Shown here: piece by piece, positions 1 through 7,716 of the stretch
How positions within the stretch are numbered: position 1 is the stretch's first letter
Layout: each line of letters begins with the position of its first letter
Assembly: GCF_002278925.1 (NCBI RefSeq)
Contig: NZ_NCJH01000005.1
Location: forward strand, 1 to 64,000
Reading direction: 5' to 3'
Length of the DNA: 64,000 nt
Origin: Polaromonas sp. 39-63-25
GTDB taxonomy: Bacteria > Pseudomonadota > Gammaproteobacteria > Burkholderiales > Burkholderiaceae_C
Program-made: the position numbers and the translations under genes
The notes under the pieces: generated by a model
The model's database searches: none
What the model saw: the letters and a program-made list of their open reading frames with translations, nothing else
Told to the model about the DNA's origin: nothing

Positions 1-37
1 GAGGGACCCAGACCATCGGGTCGCCTTCTCTTTGCTT

Positions 38-65
38 ACTTTCTCTTGGCGACGCAAGAGAAAGT
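38..65. repeat. 11-bp perfect inverted repeat (hairpin)
   Basis: ACTTTCTCTTG at 38-48 pairs perfectly with CAAGAGAAAGT at 55-65 around a 6-base loop. It is followed by a GC-rich stretch (GTGAGTCGCCCGCC...) of a type common between genes in Comamonadaceae. There is no T-run directly after it, so it looks more like a REP-type palindrome than a classical terminator. It lies downstream of kup on the minus strand and could also end a gene that lies off the left edge. Confidence 0.6.
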
Positions 66-130
66 GAGTCGCCCGCCGGGGCGAGACCCGGCTTGTTGGC
101 ACATCTCAAAGCGCGAGTTAGCAAACATGG

Positions 131-149
131 TCCCGGATCAAGTCCGGGA
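131..149. repeat. 7-bp inverted repeat, REP-like
   Basis: TCCCGGA at 131-137 and TCCGGGA at 143-149 form a 7-bp stem with a 5-base loop. The motif is a frequent intergenic palindrome in many proteobacterial genomes. It sits between the first hairpin and a copy of the AGCTAT repeat, so the whole 1-233 stretch is repeat-derived, with no gene that I can support. Confidence 0.5.
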
Positions 150-170
150 TGACAAGTACGAGGAAGGTTT

Positions 171-221
171 AGCTATAAATTCAATAGCTGCCTGCGCTCA
201 CGGGGAAAGGGCTGCAGCCAC
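171..221 (-). repeat. Dispersed ~50-bp AGCTAT/ATAGC repeat, copy 1
   Basis: Read on the minus strand this is a member of a short repeat with the pattern GGCTNCAGCCCTT, a variable GC segment ending in GGCGC, then CAGCTAT, an AT-rich loop and ATAGC. The AGCTAT...ATAGCT ends form a 6-bp hairpin. It lies just past the kup stop codon (234), a typical 3'-flank position for this family in the window. Confidence 0.65.
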
Positions 222-233
222 AAAACACCAAGA

Positions 234-2102
234 TCAAATCTCGATCTTGCTACCCAGTTCCACCACCGAGTTATTCGGCAGGTTGAGGAAGTCCGCCGCG
301 CCGCTGGCGTTGTGGTGCATCTGCGCAAACAGCTTCTCGCGCCACGGCGCCATGCCGCTGCCTATGGTGGGCACCACCACGTCACGCGAGAGGAAGTAGC
401 TGGTGGTCATGACTTCCAGTTCGCAGCCGCGCGTGCGCATCTGTTCGAGGGCCTTGGGCAGGTCCGGGTCATTCTTGAAACCGTAGTGGATCACCACCTG
501 CCAGCAGTTGTGGCCCAGCGACTCGATCGCCAGCCGCTTGTCCATGCCAATCCACGGCACCTCATGGTTGCGCACCGTGACAAACAGGTTCTGCTCGTGC
601 AACACCTTGTTGTGCTTGAGGTTGTGCAGCAGCGCATTGGGCACGGCACCCGGTTCGGCGGTCAGGAACACCGCCGTGCCTTCCACGCGGGCCGGCGGGC
701 TGATGAACACGGCCTCCAGGAAGCCGGGCAGGTCGATCGCATCGGCCCGCAGTTTCTCGTTGAGCAATGCCCGCCCCTGCTTCCAGGTCATCATCAGCGT
801 GAAGATGATCCCGCCGATGACCAGCGGAAACCAGCCACCGGCAAACAGCTTCATCAGGTTGGAGGCGAAGAAGGCGAAATCCACGACAAAAAAGACACCG
901 GTGGCGGACAGGCAGAGCCACAAGGGGTATTTCCAGCCATAACGGATCACATAGAACGTCAGGATGGTCGTGATCAGCATATCGGTGCAGACGGCGATGC
1001 CGTAGGCGGCCGCCAGATTGCTCGACGAGCGGAACATCACCACGGCCAACACGATGGTGACAAACAGACCCCAGTTCACCAGGGGTATGTAGATCTGCCC
1101 GGTGTCGCGCACGCTGGTGTGCTCGATGTTCAGGCGCGGCAGGTAACCCAGCTGGATCACCTGTTTGGTGACGCTGAAGGCCCCCGTGATCAGCGCCTGC
1201 GAGGCGATCACCGTCGCCATGGTGGCCAGCAGCACCAGCGGCAACAGCGCCCAATCCGGGGCCATCAGGTAAAAGGGGTTCTTCACGGCTTCCGGGTTGC
1301 TCAGCAGCAGCGCGCCCTGGCCGAAATAATTCAGGGTCAGGGCGGGCATGACCACGGCAAACCAGGCCAGGCGAATCGGCTTCTTGCCGAAGTGGCCGAG
1401 GTCGGCATACAGGGCCTCGGCCCCCGTCACGCACAGCACCACCGCGCCGAGAATGATGAAGGTCGTCCCCGGGTTGAACCACATGAACATCACGGCGTAA
1501 TGCGGGCTCAGTGCCTTGAGAATGATGGGGTTGGTGATGATCTGTGCCGCACCCAGCAGCGCCAGCACGGCAAACCAGACCAGGGTGATGGGGCCGAAAA
1601 ACTTGCCGATGCCGGCGGTACCGCGCTTTTGCACGGCAAAGAGCGCAAACAGGATCAACAGGGTGGTCGGGATCACGTACTTTTCGAAGGCCGGCGAAAT
1701 GACCTCCAGACCCTCGACCGCGGACAGGACCGAGATGGCGGGCGTGATCACGCCGTCACCATAAAACAGCGAGGTGCCGAAAATGCCGATGATCAGGAGA
1801 ATACGGCGCAGTTCCGGCTTGTCCTTGACCGCCTGCGAGGCCAGCGCCAGCATGGCGACAAGACCCCCCTCGCCGTTGTTGTCGGCACGCAGCACCAGCA
1901 GCACGTACTTGATCGAGACAATGACGGTCAGCGTCCAGAAGAAGATGGACAGGATGCCGTAAACGTTTTCAGGGGTGAATGCGACGTGCCCGGAGCCGAA
2001 GACTTCCTTGATGGCATACAGGACGCTGGTTCCGATGTCGCCGTAGACGACGCCGACGGCGCCCAGGGTCAGCGCCGCAAGTGATGATTTTTTACTGGAC
2101 AC
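234..2102 (-). CDS. kup: Kup family low-affinity potassium transporter
   Basis: A 622-residue inner-membrane K+ uptake protein of the KUP/HAK/KT family, a proton-coupled low-affinity system. The N-terminal signature [10 protein letters not shown] (about residues 17-26) opens the first membrane segment, about 12 hydrophobic segments follow, and a soluble C-terminal domain of about 170 residues completes the usual length. The start is GTG at 2102: no in-frame ATG lies close by, and homology begins a few residues later. The gene follows gshA on the same strand but is separated by 430 bases of non-coding DNA, so it probably has its own promoter. A terminator-like hairpin with seven T's ends exactly at the start codon, which suggests control in the leader. 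Confidence 0.95.
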   Translation of the reverse strand: MSSKKSSLAALTLGAVGVVYGDIGTSVLYAIKEVFGSGHVAFTPENVYGILSIFFWTLTVIVSIKYVLLVLRADNNGEGGLVAMLALASQAVKDKPELRRILLIIGIFGTSLFYGDGVITPAISVLSAVEGLEVISPAFEKYVIPTTLLILFALFAVQKRGTAGIGKFFGPITLVWFAVLALLGAAQIITNPIILKALSPHYAVMFMWFNPGTTFIILGAVVLCVTGAEALYADLGHFGKKPIRLAWFAVVMPALTLNYFGQGALLLSNPEAVKNPFYLMAPDWALLPLVLLATMATVIASQALITGAFSVTKQVIQLGYLPRLNIEHTSVRDTGQIYIPLVNWGLFVTIVLAVVMFRSSSNLAAAYGIAVCTDMLITTILTFYVIRYGWKYPLWLCLSATGVFFVVDFAFFASNLMKLFAGGWFPLVIGGIIFTLMMTWKQGRALLNEKLRADAIDLPGFLEAVFISPPARVEGTAVFLTAEPGAVPNALLHNLKHNKVLHEQNLFVTVRNHEVPWIGMDKRLAIESLGHNCWQVVIHYGFKNDPDLPKALEQMRTRGCELEVMTTSYFLSRDVVVPTIGSGMAPWREKLFAQMHHNASGAADFLNLPNNSVVELGSKIEI

Positions 2103-2150
2103 AAAAAAATTCCCGCTTGGGCTGGATCAGTCAGGTGCCAGCGGCGGGAA
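2103..2150 (-). promoter_or_regulatory. Terminator-like hairpin abutting the kup start codon (putative attenuator)
   Basis: On the minus strand TTCCCGC (2150-2144) pairs with GCGGGAA (2116-2110), and inside it GCTGG (2142-2138) pairs with CCAGC (2125-2121). The stem is followed at once by seven T's (2109-2103) and then the GTG start of kup. The 3' arm contains the only Shine-Dalgarno-like GGGA, so the same fold could stop transcription and hide the ribosome site. The structure is seen in sequence; the regulatory role is inference. Confidence 0.5.
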
Positions 2151-2234
2151 GGGTTGCCATGAGGAACGCTATTTTGCGCCTCGCCCCGCACTTGGCAAGT
2201 CAGCGCAGACCCCTAATCGCGAGAATCCGGCGTT

Positions 2235-2251
2235 TTGTTGCACTGCAACAA
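2235..2251. promoter_or_regulatory. 17-base palindrome upstream of kup (candidate operator)
   Basis: TTGTTGCACTGCAACAA is a perfect 8-bp inverted repeat about one central base, 133 bases upstream of the kup start. Its symmetry and AT/GC content look like a dimeric-regulator site. The TGC(N)GCA core resembles sites described for the polyhydroxyalkanoate regulator PhaR, but this is only a resemblance. Confidence 0.35.
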
Positions 2252-2310
2252 CTTGTAACAGCGGCGCGAAGCGGCCGTTTTTTTTGTTCCCCTGGAAGGA
2301 GGCAAAATTC

Positions 2311-2360
2311 GCTCTGTTTTTGATAGCTTCCGGCGCCCGCCCATCAAGGGCTGGAGGCCA
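2311..2360 (-). repeat. Dispersed ~50-bp AGCTAT/ATAGC repeat, copy 2
   Basis: On the minus strand it reads GGCCTCCAGCCCTT, a GC segment, then GAAGCTATC and AAAAACAGAGC. Its first 25 bases on the plus strand nearly match the copy embedded in proA (5834-5882), which makes these two the closest pair in the window. Confidence 0.7.
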
Positions 2361-2424
2361 AAAGATCCGCAACTGAACAGTTTTGAGCGTCCAAGGTACG
2401 CAACGCCTTCCCCGGCGTCATCAG

Positions 2425-2525
2425 CAGCCGCGGGCAGGCCGGCTTCGCCGGATGCCTCGCGGCGTCCCCTGGAAGGGGAAAAGGCACGACACGAAGCGCA
2501 GCGAAGTGAGAACGACAGGGGTGAA
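2425..2525. repeat. GC-rich palindromic intergenic segment
   Basis: The segment contains several short palindromes, including GGCCGGCTTCGCCGG and CCCCTGGAAGGGG, followed by CGAAGCGCAGCGAAGTGAG. It has the texture of the short intergenic repeats common in Comamonadaceae. It is a different unit from the TAGCCCCCAC element found after corA and hprK. It lies directly downstream of gshA. Confidence 0.4.
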
Positions 2526-2532
2526 CAAGCCT

Positions 2533-3767
2533 CTAGTCGTAGACTTCGGCGTCCGGATCGGTGGCTTCGAGTTCGTAACTGGCGGCCAGCATGGCCAGCC
2601 GGCCAATCACGCCGTACATGTAGAAGCGGTTGGGCCCGCTGGAGCCGGGTTTGACGCCCGGTTGCGGCAACCGGCCGCTGTCGGCAAAAGCCAGCGGCAC
2701 GAAGCTGGCGCCGGGGGCATTGAGGTTCTCGTCGATGCCGCGGTCGGCGTGCACGCGGTAAAAGCCGCCCACCACGTAGCGGTCCATCATGTAGACGACG
2801 GGCTCTGCCACCGCGTCGTTGATGCGCTCGTGGGTCTGCACCCCCTCCTGGATGATGACCTCGGACAGCGGCTGGCCGTCCTTGGTGGTACCCATCTTGT
2901 TTTTGGTCTTGCGGCTGAGCTCGTCGAGGTCTTTCACGTCGCGCACCGTCATGATGCCCATGCCGTAGGTGCCGTTGTCGGCCTTGACGATGACAAACGG
3001 CTTTTCGTTGATGCCGTATTCCTTGTACTTGCGCTTGATCTTGGTCAGCAGCGCGTCCACGTTGGTGGTCTGATCAGCCAGGGGTCCACGCCGAGCAGCT
3101 TGCCAAACCGCTTGGACACTTCTTCGTAGGCCTGGAAATGGCGCGACTTGCGCCGCACCGACCAGCCCGCATGCAGCGGCGGCAGCAAATACTGCTCGTG
3201 CAGGTCTTCCAGCATGCCGGGAATGCCGGCCGACAGGTCGTTGTTGAGCAAGATGGTGCAGGGGTCGAAGTTTTTCAGCCCCAGGCGCCGGTCGGTGCGC
3301 ACCAGCGGCTCCAGCGTGATCTGTTCGCCGGTGGGCAGGGTCAGCGTGGTCGGCTCGGTGATGTCCGGGCTCAGCGAGCCGAAACGCACATTGAGCCCGG
3401 CCTGGTGAAAGATCCGCTTGAGCTGCAGGATGTTGGCCAGATAGAAGGTGTTGCGCGTGTGGTTTTCGGGAATGACCAGCAGGTTGCGCGCCTCGGGGCA
3501 GATCTTCTCGATCGCCGCCATCGCCGCCTGCACCGCCAGCGGCAGCATCTCGGGCGTCAGGTTGTTCCATCCGCCGGGGTAGAGGTTGGTGTCCACCGGC
3601 GCCAGCTTGAAGCCGGCGTTGCGCACGTCGACCGAGCTGTAAAACGGCGGCGTGTGCTCCATCCACTCGAGGCGGAACCAGCGCTCGATCGCCGGCGTGG
3701 TGTCCAGAATGCGCTGCTCGAGTTCGTTGATCGGGCCGTTCAGGGCGGTGATGAGATGCGGAACCAT
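2533..3767 (-). pseudogene. gshA: Glutamate-cysteine ligase, frameshifted (broken or misassembled)
   Basis: The first step of glutathione synthesis (ATP-dependent gamma-glutamylcysteine formation), of the proteobacterial GshA type. The start is ATG at 3767, with AGAGGA seven bases upstream. Frame one runs 3767-3045 and is family-like up to GVDPWLI (about 3072), then reads junk and stops. From about 3070 the family sequence continues in another frame with TNVDALLTKI and KYKEYGINEKPF, through VKADNGTYGMGIMTV and MYGVIGRLAM, to the stop at 2533. Joined, the product is about 411 residues; from memory the family is around 430, and roughly 20 residues normally separate the two blocks. This points to a short internal deletion that also shifts frame. 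A sequencing or assembly error cannot be excluded. Confidence 0.75.
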
Positions 3768-3862
3768 GGAATCCTCTGGAGAATGGGAAGCAGGGAAAGA
3801 GGTTGGGTCGAAATGCGCCGCTTCAAGCCGGACCGTCGTGGCCTGTCAAGGCGGCGAGGCCA

Positions 3863-4660
3863 TCAGCTGAACTTGATGCGGGAAAGGCAGGGGTCACTGC
3901 GATGAATGGCAAGAAGGTTGATGCCGACCTGGTGTTGCTGGTAGCCGTATTTTTCAAGCAGCTGCTTCAGTGCCGCCACATCGGTCTTGATCGTCTCGAC
4001 CAGCATCATGGGCTTGTGGGCTTCGATGGACTGGAGCGCGCCGGCCAGCCCCTCGAGTTCCATGCCTTCAATATCCAGCTTGAGAAAGTCCAGCCGGGAC
4101 AGCCCCAGGCCATCCACGGTGATCATTTTCACCGCCTGCCCGCCTGCGGGGGAGTAATCGATAGCCTGCCCGATAAATTCATTCCTGGTGCTCTGACGCA
4201 GCTCCAGCGAGCCAAAGCTGGCCGGCTTCAGATAGTCAGGCCTGGGAATGGTGATGCTGCCCGCCTCCGCGCCCAGCGCGGCGTGGAGCACGGTGGCGTT
4301 GAAGCAGTTGTTGATCGCAATATTGCCCGCCAGGGCATAAAAGACGCGCTCCTGCGCCTCCACGGCAATAACCTGCCCCCAGCCATCCATGTGCCTGGCC
4401 CACTCGATGGTGTGTACGCCGATGTTGGCGCCGCCGTCGATGGCCACCACGCCGTCGCCAAACACCTGCCGCCGCAGCGTGAGCATGTCCAGCGCCAACT
4501 GCACTTCCTGGGGGTCGAACCAGGAGGTTTCAAAAATCTGGTGTCCGACGCCATAACCCCGCTTTTCATCCACCATGCGGTAGTCGTTGCGGTTGACGAT
4601 CATGGTCCCATGCCCGGAGGACACCAGAACAAAGGGCAAGGGGCGGAGAACGCGCGTCAA
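3863..4660 (-). CDS. FkbM family S-adenosylmethionine-dependent methyltransferase
   Basis: A 265-residue Rossmann-fold methyltransferase. The SAM-binding motif I reads [14 protein letters not shown] (about residues 70-85), the following acidic strand is VIAVEAQE, and the FkbM-type core [16 protein letters not shown] is near residues 205-220. Family members O-methylate sugars or other small molecules, or modify surface glycans; the substrate cannot be told. The chosen start is TTG at 4660, overlapping the proA stop, with GAGG eight bases upstream inside proA. An ATG at 4603 is an alternative, but family-like sequence seems to begin before it. The coupling suggests co-transcription with proA, although no metabolic link is evident. 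Confidence 0.8.
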   Translation of the reverse strand: MTRVLRPLPFVLVSSGHGTMIVNRNDYRMVDEKRGYGVGHQIFETSWFDPQEVQLALDMLTLRRQVFGDGVVAIDGGANIGVHTIEWARHMDGWGQVIAVEAQERVFYALAGNIAINNCFNATVLHAALGAEAGSITIPRPDYLKPASFGSLELRQSTRNEFIGQAIDYSPAGGQAVKMITVDGLGLSRLDFLKLDIEGMELEGLAGALQSIEAHKPMMLVETIKTDVAALKQLLEKYGYQQHQVGINLLAIHRSDPCLSRIKFS

Positions 4661-5979
4661 ACCCGCACCTCGCCGTTGCCCAGCACCACGTATTTCAGCG
4701 AGGTCAGGCCCTCGATGCCGACCGGCCCGCGGGCGTGGAATTTGTCGGTGGAGATGCCGATTTCGGCGCCCAGGCCAAACTCGAAACCATCGGCGAAGCG
4801 GGTGCTCGCATTCACCATGACACTGGCCGAGTCGATCTCGCGCAGAAACTGCTGCGCATGCATGTGGTCGCGCGTGAGGATGGCGTCGGTGTGGTGGCTG
4901 GAGTACTCGTTGATGTGGGCAATCGCTTCGTCCACACCGGCCACGACCTTGATGCTGATCACCGGCGCCAGGTATTCCTCGTACCAGTCCTGCTCGCTGG
5001 CGGGCTGGACCACGGCTTGGGGCACGCCTGCAAGAATCGCCGAGGCTTCGGCATCGCAGCGCATCTCCACCCCCTTGGCGGCGTAGATGGCACCGATTTT
5101 CGGCAGGAAGTCAGCAGCGATGCCGCGCGCCACCAGCAGTCCTTCGCTGGCGTTGCAGGGGCTGTATTTGCTGGTCTTGGCGTTGTCGGCCACGGCCACG
5201 GCCATGGCCATGTCGCAGGGGTCGTCCACATAGACATGGCAGTTGCCGTCCAGGTGTTTGATGACCGGCACTTTCGCGTCGCGGCTGATGCGCTCGATCA
5301 GGCCCTTGCCGCCGCGCGGAATGATCACGTCCACATACTGCGGCATGGTGATCAGGAGACCCACCGCCGCACGGTCGATGGTGGGCACCAGCTGCACGGC
5401 CTCTGCCGGCAGGCCGGCGTCCAGCAGCGCCTGGTGCACCAGCGCCGCCAGCGCCTTGTTCGACTCGATCGCCTCGGAGCCGCCGCGCAGGATGCAGGCG
5501 TTGCCGCTCTTGATGGCCAGCGACGCAGCTTCGATCGTGACGTTGGGCCGGCTTTCGTAAATCATGCCGAACACGCCGATGGGCACACGCATCTGGCCGA
5601 CGCGGATGCCGCTGGGTTGCTGCTTCATGCCGATGATCTCGCCGATCACGTCCGGCATGGCGGCGAGTTGCTCGCAACCCGCGGCCACCGTGGCGATGTC
5701 CTTGGCCCCGAGCTTGAGGCGGTCCAGCATGGGACCGGCCAGGCCGGCCGCGGCCGCCCGTTCGAGGTCACGCTGGTTGGCCGCCTGCAAAGGCGCAACG
5801 TTTTGACGCAGCAAGCCGGCCAGCGTCAAAAGCGCTCTGTTTTTAATAGCTGCCGGCGCACGCGCCGTCTGGGCTGAGGCCGCTTTTGCCTTGGAACCCA
5901 TGACCGCCATCAGGCCTGCCAGCTCGGCGTCGGTTTCGCTGGTCCGGGTCAGCGTGTGGGAAAGATCAGGCGCGTTCAT
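4657..5979 (-). CDS. proA: Gamma-glutamyl phosphate reductase (glutamate-5-semialdehyde dehydrogenase)
   Basis: The second step of proline synthesis: NADPH-dependent reduction of gamma-glutamyl phosphate to glutamate semialdehyde in the cytoplasm. The 440 residues carry the aldehyde-dehydrogenase-fold signatures of Pro[33 protein letters not shown], the catalytic-cysteine region [15 protein letters not shown], and a C-terminal [13 protein letters not shown]. The Cys-containing block normally reads close to TRxxVCNALETLL, so the family call is firm even though the local residues vary. Residues about 33-49 are encoded by a copy of the dispersed AGCTAT repeat read in frame. In related Burkholderiales proA usually follows holA; here the nar block lies between them (from memory, inference). 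Confidence 0.94.
   Translation of the reverse strand: MNAPDLSHTLTRTSETDAELAGLMAVMGSKAKAASAQTARAPAAIKNRALLTLAGLLRQNVAPLQAANQRDLERAAAAGLAGPMLDRLKLGAKDIATVAAGCEQLAAMPDVIGEIIGMKQQPSGIRVGQMRVPIGVFGMIYESRPNVTIEAASLAIKSGNACILRGGSEAIESNKALAALVHQALLDAGLPAEAVQLVPTIDRAAVGLLITMPQYVDVIIPRGGKGLIERISRDAKVPVIKHLDGNCHVYVDDPCDMAMAVAVADNAKTSKYSPCNASEGLLVARGIAADFLPKIGAIYAAKGVEMRCDAEASAILAGVPQAVVQPASEQDWYEEYLAPVISIKVVAGVDEAIAHINEYSSHHTDAILTRDHMHAQQFLREIDSASVMVNASTRFADGFEFGLGAEIGISTDKFHARGPVGIEGLTSLKYVVLGNGEVRV
5834..5882 (-). repeat. Dispersed AGCTAT repeat inside proA, copy 3
   Basis: On the minus strand it reads GCGGCCTCAGCCC, a GC segment ending GCGCCGG, then CAGCTATTAAAAACAGAGC. It matches copy 2 almost base for base over GCTCTGTTTTT(A/G)ATAGCT on the plus strand. 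It is translated in frame as part of an N-terminal helix of ProA, and its codons (TCA, GCA, ATT, AAA, AGA, CTT) are unlike the GC-ending codons around it. Confidence 0.7.
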
Positions 5980-6021
5980 GCCCCTATTTTGCCCGTATTC
6001 ATGCGGCGGGGAGCACCATGC

Positions 6022-6603
6022 TCAGTTCCGGGCGGGCACACCGCGGCGCTGCATCATGTCCTGGCTCATGGCCCGCAGGGCGTCGCCCGTCAGCGTGGCC
6101 TGCGCCGCGGGATAGGCCAGCTGGTCCTCGTCCACCAGGTGACGCACGTACAGTGCGGCAAACCGGTTCAGCGCATCGGTCCGGGCGGGGTCCAGCGGCG
6201 TCCAGTCCGCAGCCGGGCTGTCGGTGATGGCCTGCAGCACGCTGCGCGCCGCGGGCCAGGCAGTTTCCATGTCGCGGTGGTCCTGCAGCAGGCGCAGTAC
6301 CAGGGCACGCAGGGCGGCGTCCGGCCCGGCCAGCAGCGGCGGGAACACATGTATCTCCTCGTCCTGGTGGTGCAGGGGCGCGGCGAGATCGAAGTAACGC
6401 ATCACGTCACGCGCGGCCTGCCGCGCGGCATCGTCGCAGCCGCGCTCCAGCAGGTGCTGCTGAAGGCGTGCCTGCAAGGCCAGCATGCGCTCGACCCGCT
6501 CGTGGCAGGCACCCAGCATCTCGAAAGGCGCTTCAAAACCAGCCCCGGGCGCATGAAAGCCGGGCAAGGCCTCGGTTCGCGCACTGCGGCGCACGGTGCC
6601 CAT
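6022..6603 (-). CDS. Hemerythrin HHE-domain protein
   Basis: A 193-residue four-helix-bundle protein with the spaced histidine and acidic ligands of a non-heme di-iron site: H in GACHERVERM, HHQDEEIHVFPPL (HxxxE type), LLQDHRDME, and YVRHLVDEDQLAYP near the C terminus. Such proteins bind O2 or NO or, as in YtfE/RIC, help repair iron-sulfur centres damaged by nitric oxide. The start at 6603 (MGTVRR) is one base past the stop of the upstream gene; an earlier in-frame ATG at 6657 would overlap that gene. It is the last gene of the nar-linked run, and the context supports a role in NO sensing, scavenging or repair. Confidence 0.82.
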   Translation of the reverse strand: MGTVRRSARTEALPGFHAPGAGFEAPFEMLGACHERVERMLALQARLQQHLLERGCDDAARQAARDVMRYFDLAAPLHHQDEEIHVFPPLLAGPDAALRALVLRLLQDHRDMETAWPAARSVLQAITDSPAADWTPLDPARTDALNRFAALYVRHLVDEDQLAYPAAQATLTGDALRAMSQDMMQRRGVPARN

Positions 6604-6604
6604 G

Positions 6605-7009
6605 TCAGCCGAACTGCACCGGCTGGCCCTGCGGGTCAAACGGAATGAAAGCGCCAATCTGGCCCTGCTTGATGGACTCGACCATGCGCTGCAGCGGCTC
6701 CTCGGCGTCTTCGGTGGTGGGCGCGCGGTTCACCGAGCCCCCCAGCGCAGCCGCAAACACCAGGCCCCAGTTGTGGCCGAACTGGCTGGACTCCTGCACC
6801 AGCGCCGCAAACGAACTCAGTTCTTCCGGCCGTTTGTCCACACACATCAGCGGCACCAGCGCGCCGCCCTGGCCGGCCTCAAAACGCTCGCGCTGCACCG
6901 GCGTGCTGTCCTCGGGCAGCTCCACGCCGGTGAACACAAACAGCAGGCGCTGCGGCTCGGGCTGGGCCCGGGCTGCCTGCAGCAGGTCATCAAAACTCAG
7001 AATGTCCAT
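6605..7009 (-). CDS. Small conserved protein of the class II ribonucleotide reductase locus, function unknown
   Basis: A 134-residue soluble protein with no signal peptide or membrane segment. It starts MDILSFDDLLQAA, has an FVFTGVELP strand, a VPLMCVDK motif and a C-terminal GQIGAFIPFD. I recall similar short proteins in Burkholderiales labelled 'ribonucleotide reductase subunit alpha', a label probably borrowed from the neighbouring nrdJ, since it has none of the RNR catalytic motifs. It lies between the nitroreductase (13 bases upstream) and the hemerythrin gene (1 base downstream). No function can be assigned from sequence; a link to nitrosative stress or to the reductase is possible. Confidence 0.7.
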   Translation of the reverse strand: MDILSFDDLLQAARAQPEPQRLLFVFTGVELPEDSTPVQRERFEAGQGGALVPLMCVDKRPEELSSFAALVQESSQFGHNWGLVFAAALGGSVNRAPTTEDAEEPLQRMVESIKQGQIGAFIPFDPQGQPVQFG

Positions 7010-7021
7010 GAATCCATCCAG

Positions 7022-7705
7022 TCACAGGGAATAAAAAGAATCCGCGGGTTCGCGCCCCGGCGCGTGCCCGTCGGCCGAAAGGCTGCTTGTAAAATCCGGC
7101 GGCGCAGGGCGCAGGCGCGCGGGCTTGCGCGACTGTGCCGTGCCGATGCTGACAAAACACAGCGCCTGTTCGCCGGCCGCCAGGCCAAACAGGGTGCGCA
7201 GGCCGGCAGACTTCAGCGCCTTGCCGCTGGTCAATGCCGAACCATACCCCAATGCAGTAGCCATGAGCAGCATGTTCTGGATCGCGCAGCCGGCGGACAC
7301 GGTGCGTTCGGCCAGATCAATCTCCGCATCGCCGCGCTGGCCATCGACGATCACCAGCATCAGCAGGGGGGCGCGGTGCGCTTTTTCACGCGCCTGCGCC
7401 AGCTGTTCCGCAGTAGCCTGGGCGTCGCGCGCCATCAGCGCCGCGCCGAACACCTCGGCCAGCCGCGCGCGCGCCGCCTGCGGCACGAGCACCAGGCGCC
7501 AGGGTTGCAGCTGCCCGTGGTCGGGCGCCGTGGCCGCCGCGTTCAGGATCATGCCGAGCTGCTTCGCGTCGGGCCCGGGCGCCAGCAGGCGCTTGGGCAA
7601 AATGGTCTGGCGTGACTGCATCAGCGTCGCCGCCAGGATGGCGGGATCGTGGTCAGGCGCGGTAGATAGTGGCAACGGGGCCGGGACGGCAAGCAGGTTC
7701 ATCAT
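7022..7705 (-). CDS. Nitroreductase family flavoprotein
   Basis: A 227-residue FMN-dependent oxidoreductase of the nitroreductase fold (YdjA-like subgroup). The N-terminal SRQTILPKRL resembles the family SRRS phosphate-binding motif; then come AATAPDHGQLQPWRLVLV, typical of the FMN pocket, and GCAIQNMLLMATALGYGSAL in the central helix. Substrates are usually quinones, nitroaromatics or enones with NAD(P)H; none can be fixed here. The start is one of two adjacent ATGs at 7705/7702, with GGGGAG upstream. It lies 11 bases after nnrS, so it is part of the nitrate-linked run. Confidence 0.85.
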   Translation of the reverse strand: MMNLLAVPAPLPLSTAPDHDPAILAATLMQSRQTILPKRLLAPGPDAKQLGMILNAAATAPDHGQLQPWRLVLVPQAARARLAEVFGAALMARDAQATAEQLAQAREKAHRAPLLMLVIVDGQRGDAEIDLAERTVSAGCAIQNMLLMATALGYGSALTSGKALKSAGLRTLFGLAAGEQALCFVSIGTAQSRKPARLRPAPPDFTSSLSADGHAPGREPADSFYSL

Positions 7706-7716
7706 GAATACTCCCC

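Larger units (their letters stand above)
2103..2532. other. 430-base gene-free stretch between gshA and kup
   Basis: This stretch holds, from kup outward, the terminator-like kup leader (2103-2150), a 17-base palindrome (2235-2251), a T-rich run (about 2279-2287), a copy of the AGCTAT repeat (2311-2360) and a GC-rich palindromic segment (about 2425-2525) ending near the gshA stop codon. Short open frames here do not resemble proteins. The kup promoter should lie here. Confidence 0.7.
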
